Shown: positions 38,554 through 49,568 of the stretch, one piece after another | Numbering within the stretch: the first letter of the stretch is position 1 | Layout: every line of letters begins with the position of its first letter | Source: Panorpa germanica | Lineage: Eukaryota > Arthropoda > Insecta > Mecoptera > Panorpidae | NCBI GenBank assembly: GCA_963678705.1 | Contig: CAVMBN010000100.1 | Span: 26,767-90,766, forward strand | Direction of reading: 5' to 3' | DNA: 64,000 nt | Notes under the pieces: model-generated | Told to the model about the DNA's origin: nothing | The model's database searches: none | What the model saw: the letters and a program-made list of their open reading frames with translations, nothing else | Position numbers and translations under genes: made by a program

Positions 38554-39965
38554 CTACGACAAACTGCAGCTTTTCTTCGGCAACTCCACGGCGTGTGGCG
38601 TTGCTGTTTTTTTTGTACTTTTTCTGGCAGTTGATTTCTTGGCTAGTTTTTTGGCGGGTGGTTCTTCGTCTTTCAAATCGTCTTTGGGCGAAAAAAATGC
38701 GCCTTTTAGAGACCTCTTAGGATTTCTCCGAAGTGTCATTCCTTCTTTGTACTCTTTAGGTGCAGCACTTGTTGTTGGTACAACCAGTTGAGTTTGTGTT
38801 GCAACAACAATTTTAGGTGGTTTTGGAATGTAATATTCAAAAGCACTTAACAAATTTTTGTTGTTGTTGAATAACTCAAGAATATGCTTTATAAATAATT
38901 CTGCTCCAATTATTTTTAAATGGAGGTCCCGACAGTACTGATGAAATATGTCGTACACCTGTGGTTGGTTAGTGCATTCCTCCTTGAGTTTATGCAGGAA
39001 AGCGTAATTCCCTGCAACTTCTAGAAGCCACTCCACACTGGACATGCCATCTAAAACACAAAGAAAAACCAAAATTAACTTATGCTCTTAAGTTTAGTTA
39101 AAGTATATATAAAGAAATTATAAGAAATTAAATATATATTAATTTTAAAAAGAAAAAAAAAATTATGTTTAAAATAAAATAATATTAATGGATAAAAACT
39201 TATCCGACACAATAATATAGCACATTTATAGATAAATAGCCCCCTTTAATATTCTTATAATACTTAGTAATTTTTTTATTTTATGCCTCTGATGTGGAAA
39301 AAGTTGACTGCCACTGAAAAAGCATGACTTTACATGTGCAAAGTTCACATTTGCAACAACAAAAAAAAATAAAAATATTTTACGTTTAACGAAAGTTTAG
39401 AAATTTTGTAATTGTATAAATTTATAAGAACGCAAACATAACAAGTAAAAAGTTATTGTCAAGGAATTGTCTTTACTTTTAAATCATGTTACATGAGGCA
39501 TACGTTATGTTGAATCTTGTTACCACGCAACATGCCTACGCCATGTTTACTCAAAATTCTTTTTCTATTAACAGTAGGCCTTAAAAATACAAATGCTGTA
39601 TAACAACACGAAAAAAGAAGATGAGTGAAACATTTTTATGAAAACAATACGCCTTTATATTCAAGGAACTGTATAACCAAAATATATTTTAAATGCAGTA
39701 AATAAAAATAAAAATATTATGTAAATTGTCAAAAATTTGCCTGAAACGTTTTTTCAACATGAATTATAAATAAGACAGCTATGAATATAAACCGTAAATA
39801 TAATATAACACATTTGACGACGATAATCATCCCTTATATATAGTATAGATTAATAAATGAAATCAACTTACAATGGTTTGGCTTTGCATTGTCAGTCACA
39901 GAACTCGTAGACGCCATCGGGCCGCCATTTTGTTGTTGGGGGTTAACTTCTTGCAGATTATTCAT
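38554..39965 (-). CDS. PAH-like small nuclear protein, copy 2, two exons
   Basis: Exon 1 is complement 39,872-39,965; exon 2 is complement 38,554-39,050. Donor GTAAGT (plus-strand 39,866-39,871) and acceptor TTTTAG are intact, and the joined frame encodes the same 196 residues as copy 1 by eye. The intron differs only by small homopolymer indels. Near identity with copy 1 is explained by the recent duplication that made the hybrid segment, so conservation between them says nothing about selection. Candidate regulation: divergent spacing of 577 bp to the MDEDW ORF. The TCAGT initiator-like motif of copy 1 is TTAGT here. Confidence 0.62.
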
Positions 39966-40542
39966 CTTGTTGTTTTAAGTTTAGAATGAAATAATTGAAC
40001 AAGGTATGACAAAGTTCTATTTCACTTTATTTAAATCACTTGGCACTAAGAACAATTTTTATTTATTTGTTATTAAAATGTACTCTGCTCTCGACCTCTG
40101 CTGTCTGAAGACGATAGGTAACTGTATATGCAAATGAATGGCAAGAAATGATTGATATCAAACAACGACATCTATCTCGAAAATTTGCTGAGCCGAAATT
40201 GTACCTGACTTTTTGCTTGCTTTTCCTACGCCAGTTAAAGTAGTAAGCGAAACCGATATATATCACAAACTGTTTAAAATAATATTTATTACAAACTGAC
40301 AATATCAAATAACATTTTTATAAAATAATTTGTAAATTTTCTATACAAATTTAGTCTTGATATTATTACAAAAAGGTTTATAAAGCAAAATTTCAAAATT
40401 AGTGTTTTATTTGTTTATAAATTAGTAAACACTTTATCAAACTAAATTTGAAAATCAACCCTGAAAGCAGGGGTGGTCTAGCTTGAGCTCTTACTTCGAG
40501 CGGTAAATTAGCTTTTGATTCTTATTCAATATATTACAAAAA

Positions 40543-40716
40543 ATGGACGAGGATTGGACAGTTTTCAGTTTTTATTCCGCATCGAAAAAGTCCAAGATCC
40601 GTGACCCTATTTCATTTTTGGATATTAATTCTATAATCAGTAGTTTACAGACAAATGAAATTGATAATGAAAAAGCGTGCTATAGTCCAAATCACGATTT
40701 TTCAATTGTTGATTGA
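40543..40716 (+). CDS. Small ORF (57 aa), MDEDWTVFSF..., copy 2
   Basis: Same as at 35,578, intact, head to head with the PAH-like gene of this segment. Unrecognised. Confidence 0.35.
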   Translation: MDEDWTVFSFYSASKKSKIRDPISFLDINSIISSLQTNEIDNEKACYSPNHDFSIVD

Positions 40717-42544
40717 AATTGATGTTAATAAATGTGTATTGGCGTGTCTATTTTATTAAATATCTAAATGTTGACGAAGATATAGCAATTAAAAGTTTGA
40801 ATTGTAGTTTTAGAGCTAGAAATGGTCGGCCATATTTTTATGACGTAAAATGCATTTTAACGTCAGTTATTTGTTGAGTAGGTCAGTGTTGTGGTAATGT
40901 TTTGTAGCTGTTGGTAGTCGAATCAAAGAGTAATAAGTTTTTATTTTATTTAACTCTGCTAAGGCAGACATAGTATTGAAATTTGATTGTTCCTTGAAAT
41001 GGCTGTAAATAATATTTGATATTTTGATATATAAATACATATAGCAGAGATTTATGAGCTGTAAGGTTGGTAACCTTACACAAGGATTGTGATGTCACAT
41101 GCACTTGGAATGTGTACAACGTTGAATCCCTTTAATAATAAAAGAGACAAAATTACTTTTTTAATTGTTAATATCTCTTCACATATAAGAAGTTATAAAA
41201 AAATAATTGAACATTTGAGGTTCTAGTAACCCACTTTATCAATATATAGTACACTTCTATAGAAATTAAGACATAGGACACAAGCCCATTGACGAGATAT
41301 AAAATTTTATGTTGTAAGTTTTATAAAAGTTAACAAGCACAAAGACGACAAATATTAATAAAGATAAACTAAGGTACATGAATGCCTTAAAAGATATACG
41401 CAGCGATTCTAGTGGAATTTTTAAAGAGCGAGGCGCGAGATTTAAAAACATATATAGTGATTAATTTTTCTACTTGGGTTGTTGCGCGAGAATGCGAGGC
41501 CCCGGGCGGTTGCCCTGCTTGCCACCCCTTAAGGCCGCCTCTATATGTCATTCTACGTACTTAGAGAATTTTGTGTTATTATTCTTTAGATTTTTACACT
41601 AAATATTAAGCGGTAAAAATGAAATACACATTTTAAATAGCTGTACCTCTTTCAAATTTTTGATATGTAAAAAAAATGAAGAAGTCAGTTATACATATAC
41701 CAATCACAAGCCAGTATACTATATTATATAGAAGGCAAACCATAGGTATATTCATCATACCATACGAGAAGATTAGCAATCCATAAAAACATACCTTATC
41801 ATACCTGCCCATCTACCTCTATACGTCACAATGCTAACCCTGTAATTCGACCTAAATTCTTTCTTATAATGATAATCCAGTAGCTATTATTATGCATATT
41901 ACTACTGCGCACGCTTAGCTTTACTTATCAGGCGCTACTAATTAAAGGGCGCTAAAAGTTTTTTTTATCTCTAAGCAACACTTTAACGTGCAATAATTGT
42001 ACGCAATTCATGTTTTACATATTATTATAATTATTTAAAAACTGACCTAATGATAGGAATGTAAACTAGTGCAAATATTGTATAGGAATGTATTTTGAAT
42101 CCTCTCATCCCTCCCCACTCCCTTCACCAACACGTCATCGTTAATAATGCGTTTACTAAGGTGATAAGCATTTTGTTTATTTTGCAGTTATTTTTATTTT
42201 AGGATATGATAAATCTTAACGTGTATTTAAATATTTAGTAAAAAGGTTGCAAAGAGAATCATTTAAGTGGTTGTCATGCTATTATGTGTCGTACACACTG
42301 ATGCGACTTAAACATGCGACATCCAACATTTATATATTGTCGTTGATAAGTTGACATTATTTAGATATGAGTGTACTTTTAACGTACATTTTTCAAAATT
42401 CTACTTTTATTTAGCACATATTAAAGTGTATAATTTTGTTTTAAGGTTACCAGTTTACTACAAAATGGCGGCGACAGAGCCCATCTAGAAAACCATCTTT
42501 CATGTAAAGTATAAGACCTAATTTTCTCAAAAGCTTAAAAACGT

Positions 42545-42730
42545 ATGGCGGAAGTTAGGGGTCTGACAATAGTGAATGTCTGTAAATACATTCTTAACAA
42601 CTTATTACACTATATTTATTCTCAAAATTTTACTTTGCTAAAACGACGTAGGGCTGGAGGAATTGGGCATCTTGGAAAAATTCTTTTAAATATTTATGAT
42701 TTAAAAAAGAAACAAAGATTTGCAAAGTAG
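42545..42730 (+). CDS. Uncertain small ORF (61 aa), copy 3
   Basis: Identical by eye to the copy at 37,580. Unrecognised. Confidence 0.2.
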   Translation: MAEVRGLTIVNVCKYILNNLLHYIYSQNFTLLKRRRAGGIGHLGKILLNIYDLKKKQRFAK

Positions 42731-42910
42731 AACACTATATTTACAACTACTTCACCATTTTTTTTAAAACTACTATACAACATTATTTACAAACTATTTT
42801 ACCATATTATTCAAAAACTACTATAAAATACTCGTATTATATACAAACTATTTTATCATATTATTTAAAAACTACTACACAATATCATTTACAAACTATT
42901 TTATAATATA

Positions 42911-43076
42911 ACTAGAGTTTACCCCCGTCAATAATAAAAATTATTTTATTATTGAGCGAGTTTATTATTTTAATTTAAAAATAGAGTTAAATATGAAATG
43001 AAATTCGAATTATTTTATTGGATTCAAATCATACACGCAAAAAAGACGTCACTTTACGACGGTGGTAAACTCTAGT
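42911..43076. mobile_element. 166-bp MITE-like foldback element, copy 3
   Basis: Same element and flanks as at 32,981 and 37,946, so it was present before the tandem expansion. Confidence 0.5.
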
Positions 43077-43516
43077 TTTATAATATATTATACAAAATAC
43101 ATTAAAATATTATTTAAAAACAATTAAAATACTCTATATTTAAATAAGTATATTAATTTGGTATATAAATTATATACTAGGTATATATTATATATTAGGT
43201 ATATATATAAATTAGTATATAAATTAAAAGATTTTTGGTATCTTGTTCAGATACCTCATTCAAGCTAATTATTTATAAGTAATATATATATATACAAAGT
43301 AGATAGGAGTTAGATACTTTGCAAAGTATCTAAATACATGCTACATTTTTTAACACAAAAAGGAACACAAAATCATCAAATAATACTGTCATGGAATATT
43401 GATATAAGACGAAGCAAATATAAAAGGGTCATTTGTTCTATATATGTATCTGCCAGTAGATACATATTATGTGGGGATATAGTTTCACGTACATAGTGTA
43501 ACATCTGCTTTTGTAT

Positions 43517-44930
43517 CTACGACAAACTGCAGCTTTTTTTCGGCAACTCCACGGCGTGTGGCGTTGCTGTTTTTTTTGTACTTTTTCTGGCAGTTGATTT
43601 CTTGGCTCGTTTTTTGGCGGGTGGTTCTTCGTCTTTCAAATCGTCTTCGGGCGAAAAAAGGGCGCCTTTTAGAGACCTCTTAGGATTTCTCCGAAGTGTC
43701 ATTTCTTCTTTGTACTCTCTAGGTGCAGCACTTGTTGTTGGTACAACTAGTTGAGTTTGTGTTGCAACAACAATTTTAGGTGGTTTTGGAATGTAATATT
43801 CAAAAGCACTTAACAAATTTTTGTTGTTGTTGAATAACTCAAGAATATGCTTTATAAATAATTCTGCTCCAATTATTTTTAAATGGAGGTCCCGACAGTA
43901 CTGATAAAATATGTCGTACACCTGTGGTTAGTTAGTGCATCTTTCCTTGAGTTTATCCAGGAAAGTGTAATTCCCTGCAACTTTTAGAAGCATCTCTATA
44001 CTGGACATGCCATCTAAAACACAAAGAAAAACCAAAATTAACTTATGCTCTTTAGTTTAGTTAAAGTATATATAAAGAAATTATAAGAAATTAAATAAAT
44101 ATTAATTTAAAAAAAAAAAAAAAAATTTGTTTAAAATAAAATAATATTAATGGATAAAAACTTATCCAACACAATAATATAGCACATTTATAGATAAAAT
44201 AGCCCCTTTTAATATTCTTATAATACTTAGTAATTTCTTTATTTTATGCTCTCTGATGTGGAAAAAGTTGACTGCGACTGAAAAAGCATGACTTTACATG
44301 TGCAAAGTTCACATTTGCAACAACAAAAAAAAAATCAAAATATTTTACGTTTAACGAAAGTTTAGAAATTTTGTAATTGTATAAATTAATAAGAACGCAA
44401 GCATAACAAGTAAAAAGTTATTGTCAAGGAATTGTCTTTACTTTTAAATCATGTTACAGAAGGCATACGTTATGTTGAATCTTGTTACTACGCAACATGC
44501 CTACGCCATCTTTAATCAAAACTCTTTTTCTATTAACAGTAGTCCTTAAAAATACAAATGCTGTATAACAACACGAAAAAAGAAGATAAGTGCAACATTT
44601 TTATGAAAACAAAACGCCTTTATATTCAAGGAACTGTATAACCAAAATATATTTTAAATGCAGTAAATAAAAATAAAAATATTATGTAAGTTGTCAAAAA
44701 TTTGCCTGAAACGTTTATTCAACATGAATTATAAATAAGACAGCTATGAATATAAACCGTAAATATAATATAACACATTTGACGACGATAATCATCCCTT
44801 ATATATAGTAAAGATTAATAAATGAAATCAACTTTCATTGATTTGGCTTTGCATTGTCAGTCACAGAACTCGTAGACGCCATCGGGCCGCCATTTTGTTG
44901 TTGGGGGTTAACTTCTTGCAGATTATTCAT
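43517..44930 (-). pseudogene. PAH-like gene, copy 3, broken
   Basis: Exon 2 homology is complement 43,517-44,013 and exon 1 homology is complement 44,837-44,930. Two independent lesions are visible. The donor GTAAGT is GAAAGT (plus strand ACTTTC, 44,831-44,836). A Gln codon before PQVYDIF is TAA (43,928-43,930). There are also missense changes in the first PAH helix. Exon 2 keeps the same length as in copies 1 and 2. The reading frame after the nonsense codon (43,517-43,921) is the surviving C-terminal part only. Confidence 0.7.
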
Positions 44931-45573
44931 CTTGTTGTTTTAAGTTTAGAATGAAATAATTGAACAAGGTATGACAAAGTTCTATTTCACTTTATTTAAA
45001 TCACTTGGCACTGAGAAGAATTTTTATTTATTTGTTATTAAAATGTACTCATCGACCTCTGCTGTCTGAAGACGATAGGTAACTGTATATGCAAATGAAT
45101 GGCAAGAAATGATTGATATCAAACAACGACATCTATCTCGAAAATTTGCTTAGAGGAAATTGTACCTGACTTTTTGCTTGCTTTTCCTACGCCAGTTAAA
45201 GTAGTAAGCGAAACCGAGCATATCTCTGCATTATATCTATAGAAATAAACGAACGAATATAGAAGGTTAAAGGGTTTGCTTTATAATTCCTATTGCTATT
45301 CTATACCATAATATTTATTACAAACTGACAATATCAAATAACATTTTTATAAAATAATTTGTAAATTTTCTATACAAATTTAGTCTTGATATTATTACAA
45401 AAAGATGTATAAAGCAAAATTTCAAAATTAGTGTTTTATTTGTTTATAAATTAATAAACACTTTATCAAACTAAATTTGAAAATCAACCCTGAAAGCAGG
45501 GGTGGTCTAGCTTGAGCTCTTACTACGAGCGGTAAATTAGCTTTTTTTTCTTATTCAATTTGTTAAAAAAAAT

Positions 45574-45688
45574 GGACAACGATTGGACAGTTTTCAGTTT
45601 TTATTTCGCATCGAAAAAGTCCAAGACCCGTGACCCTATTTTATTTTTGGAGATTACTTCCATAATCAGTAGTACAGACAAATGAAAT
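45574..45688 (+). pseudogene. MDEDW small ORF, copy 3, truncated
   Basis: Begins MDNDWTVFSFYF. A 2-bp loss near 45,673 shifts the frame to an early TGA. Several amino-acid changes relative to copies 1 and 2. Confidence 0.35.
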
Positions 45689-45722
45689 TGATATTGAAAA
45701 AGCGTGCTATAGTCCAAATCAC

Positions 45723-46323
45723 AGTAGTTCGGCGCCGACTTATACATAAAAGAGGTTATAAGAGCGATATACATCTATAATACGATAATGAATTTTATCT
45801 TATTTGTTTCTATATACATTATAGAAAAATAAGTGAGGCTGTACTTTTTAGTTATATCGGCAGTTTATACCCACAACTTGTACATATTTTTCTAAAATTT
45901 GTCTGCGATCTACCAATATTTTAACCAGTGCCCAGTGCCCAGTGCTCCACTGTCATTTTATATACATGATTATAAATGAATGCCCAGTATCAGACTGAAT
46001 AAATTTCTTTTGTTGTTTTTTATAAATCTGTTTTACAATGTAGGACTTTAACGAGATGAATGATTTTACAAAAATGTTCATATAAATTTATTAAAATACC
46101 TTGTTAAATTGATATGGACTTAATATGGGGTTCGTATGTGAATTAGAACCCATGCCGAGTACAATACGACCCTGGCCGTGGTATCTTTATGTTAAGATAT
46201 TGGTATAACTTGAAAAAGCAGTGCTGAACTTTTTAAATATTGCAGGTTTTAAAGTTATAGACTTTTGGAAAAAACGAGCATAAAAAGAATTAGTTTTATT
46301 ATTGATTTGTTATATTATTAAAT

Positions 46324-46374
<51 letters not shown>

Positions 46375-47881
46375 ATATAGAGTTCCGGTCTCCGGACTGC
46401 AGGAGCCCCAAACGTGTGGAAGTAAAAATTCGTACATATAATTTTCCACAATCTAACTTAAACTCATAGGCTGTAGTTAGCTTAGTTCCTAAGATTATTA
46501 AGTGTAAGTAATAAGGTATAATCAATATATAAATATTTTAATTCAATGCAAGCGTTTTTGTTCCTTTTTTGAAAAATCTTTACCAATCCCTTGGGCCCCC
46601 CAACAAAATATGATATGGGGCCCGTCTAAGGCACGCTACGTTACTGTATCTTATATAAAATATTCTCCTGCCAAGAAACGCAAAAGAAGCTAAAGAGTAG
46701 GATAATAGGAAGAAATATTTTTTTTAAAAATAATACCGTTTTAAAAAAAAAATCTTTTGTTAAAATTTTAAGTTAAAAATAAAATGTCAGCATTTTATAA
46801 TTTCTATTTTGCGCCAATTTCTATAACTCAAGTAATATTCGGAATAATAAAACTCTGAAAATATTTTTATATGTGTACTTAACAAATTCCAGCAAAAAAG
46901 GCAATAAAATTAACCTGATAAATAGTTTAATTTTACGTTTCATGATAAGCCGCTGTATATCCAAAAGGGTATAATAAACATAACCGGTGATTGTGTTTTG
47001 TTTGTTCTATAGCAAGAGTAAACCATTTCTAGAACCTATCAGCCCGACTGTTTGGGGTCGAATAAGTGCCAAGTCTAAAGTCCAATGTTTCTATGCACTC
47101 TCAAAATAAACTGTATAAATTTTAGAACAAGGTATTAAAAAAAATTCAGATACCAGAATATTAATTTTCAGAACATATATAGTGCATTTTCAAAGAATTC
47201 TTTAACAAATTCAGACAAAAATGTATCTTAAAAAACATTAATAACTGGTTCTTAATTTTAATACGCATTTGTCTATTAAATTTGTATTAAAAATAAGAAC
47301 ATTTTTAACACGTGTATTGTAATGCAAGTACAACTAGAATAACAATCAACCCTTATTTAACAAATTAAAATTAACAGGATATAATAATTAAACAATATTT
47401 TTTAATTTCTAATAATTTAAATATATAGTCAGTTGTACATATGCTGTCACGCCTGCCATTTATTAGAGATAACCTAGTCATGATAGCAATTTTATTTTCT
47501 CTTAATTATTAAATATTTTTTAATGTTTAAATTGTAATAAAACTAATTAACATCATTTAATTTATTGGTTTTTTGTAATTAAAATAAATTTAAAGTATTT
47601 TAAAGTTAATGAAGCCCCTATATTTGGTCCTTCTGGCTTGGCCATGCGTTTTATATTATAATATTTAGTAACAGCTATAGCGAGAGCATATTTAAAACTC
47701 ATTATTTATAAGAGATAAAGCGGACAACTTCCGTTGTTTGAATCAAGTTCAAGGCCGTGAGATTACTTGACATCGAACTAAAGCAAATGACAACTTTGGC
47801 CAAATATATTTGCCGTGTTAACCATTGTATAGGCCTGTCACAAAGGTAGAAATATCTATTGCATTTAGTTGTAATTGCTTT
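45723..47881. other. Spacer between tandem segment and BEL/Pao insertion
   Basis: No gene supported. The part at about 45,745-45,830 matches, in inverted orientation, about 55,485-55,575. Poly-A/T stretches and GGGCCCCCCAAC near 46,595 are present. The right end is the target of the BEL/Pao insertion. Confidence 0.55.
46327..46372. repeat. (AT)n microsatellite
   Basis: An uninterrupted AT dinucleotide run of 46 bp (23 copies). Confidence 0.97.
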
Positions 47882-48605
47882 TGGTTAAGAACGCATGCAC
47901 AACCTATATTTTTATATAGATATTTCACGTTCTTTAATGTATTTCATTAGAATATAATATTTTTTAGTTTTTTAGTTTTGTAATAATTATTTGTTTAATC
48001 AAACATTTTATCTTGCTTTGTTAATGAATAAATTAACAAGTTATTGTCGTTGATGCCATGGCATTGTATTCTAGTTTACAAACCAGTATCAAGGACACAC
48101 AGCTGGCCTGCCAAATGGCATTTTTGTACCAATGTACTTTTAAAACACTATTAAAATAATCATTATTAACTCAAACTTCATACAGTAAACATCACTAAAT
48201 ATCTTTAAATTATTAGCTATCATCTAGAACAGTAAACATCTAAATTATCAGCTCCAACTTTCAACAGTTTAATAATTATAATAAAATTTTAATAGTGAAT
48301 TGTATCACAGTAACATTGATATATATAGTTATTCATTTAATTTTCAATTATTGTAATTCGTCAAGTGTATTTGTATAATAAATGTTTTATGTAAAATACT
48401 AGTGTTTCGCTGCTATTTGATTTAAAGAAAATAAAAAATTGTTATTAATTATTTAATAACAAAAAGGTCCTTCGAGAAGTTTTAGCGCAATCTATAGCTA
48501 TCAAAGGAGTTAGATGCAATCAAGCATTCTGAGAATTGGAAACCGTCAACATCGCAGATAAGCAAACCCCAAGCTTATATAGATCCATAGGTCCATACTC
48601 AACCA
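47882..48605 (+). repeat. BEL/Pao 5' LTR (724 bp)
   Basis: Starts TGGTTAAG and ends CAACCA, with 5-bp inverted ends TGGTT/AACCA. It contains AATAAATGTTTTATG near 48,380 as a possible poly(A) signal. Against the 3' LTR the only difference I see is C/G at position 12 (AACGCATGC versus AAGGCATGC). Confidence 0.95.
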
Positions 48606-49568
48606 TTTGGTCGGCTTCGAGCCGGATACGAGCTACGATATTCAGTATTTTGATCCTTCAAAGAAGATTCACATCCATTTGATCATCTTCAAGCAAGATT
48701 CTCATCAACGGATCCAGCAATTGAGCATCTTCAAAGAAGATTCACACCGCATTGGTCATTCATTGAAAAGGATTCATCAAGCAAGGTGAACAATCTAGAA
48801 AAATCTCACTTTTAGCGCCAAGTACAACAGCACACACGAGTCAATCGCAGCAGCATCTGGATTCAGTCTTGAAACGAGAGCTACTACACGACAGTGGTGT
48901 CAATGTAATCCTAAAACATTTATATAATTCCCATCCTATCCTTTATTACCTCTATTTTGGGTTTTTGCACTTACATCTTACATATTTTACAAATTTTACA
49001 TTTACTACTGTTTCAATCGTTGTTTCATTGTACCAAGGTGTTAGCCATCAATGATTCATTTCCATCACAAAGTTCGTATCACTGTTGAATTATATTTTTT
49101 AATCAATCATTCAACGATATTTAGTTTTCTGTTTATAGTTAATAAATCCTTGCCTCTTTAGTCAAGTCATCTAACGCTTTACTAAGCTATTGACCATCTA
49201 TAGGGCTCTTATTAGTGTCATTCAGCACACATACATACATACATTAATTGCATTGGTTGCGAATATTAGATTCAATAAGTATAGCCTTTTATATTACGTC
49301 ATCTAACGTCCTCTCATAGGAATACGACACTTAGAGCACATACGCCAATCGCATTATTTAGCGAATATTATTATTCCATCTTAAGCGTTTGAATACATTT
49401 GTTCAAATCAATATATTCATCTGTGTATTTTGCACAGAAATCTTTTTACGTATTGTACGTAATAGATCACCGTTTATATTATTGCATCCACAATAATATA
49501 ACTTTTTCAATCATTTTAAATATTATATTTAAAGCATCAATTACTGATTACCGAAAGCCATATTCACA
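48606..49568 (+). other. BEL/Pao leader with primer-binding site
   Basis: TGGTCGGCTTCGAGCCGGA at 48,608-48,626, two bases after the LTR, resembles the complement of a tRNA-Tyr 3' end (TGGTCCTTCGAGCCGGA from memory) with a small internal difference. The rest is an untranslated leader. Short ORFs in it (for example 48,607-48,789) are not supported. Confidence 0.65.

Larger units (their letters stand above)
35778..40742 (+). repeat. 4,965-bp tandem segment, copy 2 (hybrid)
   Basis: The left part, up to at least 37,958, shares variants with copy 3 against copy 1 (for example AACTTATTACACTATATTTATT near 37,635 and ACCCCC at 37,957). From 38,171 rightward it shares variants with copy 1 against copy 3 (CTCTTTATTT; AATTAGGTATA). 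This is a B-left/A-right hybrid. Confidence 0.95.
40743..45722 (+). repeat. 4,965-bp tandem segment, copy 3 (right half diverged)
   Basis: The left half is nearly identical to copy 2. From about 43,130 the copy carries many private changes. At about 45,217-45,307 roughly 87 bp of unrelated sequence (containing GAAATAAACGAACGAATATAG) replaces a shorter stretch of the other copies. Homology ends at CCAAATCAC (45,722). Confidence 0.95.

Noticed and set aside
48607..48789. 60-residue ORF beginning MVGFEPDT right after the BEL/Pao LTR
   Set aside because: It starts inside the primer-binding site, so it is leader sequence.
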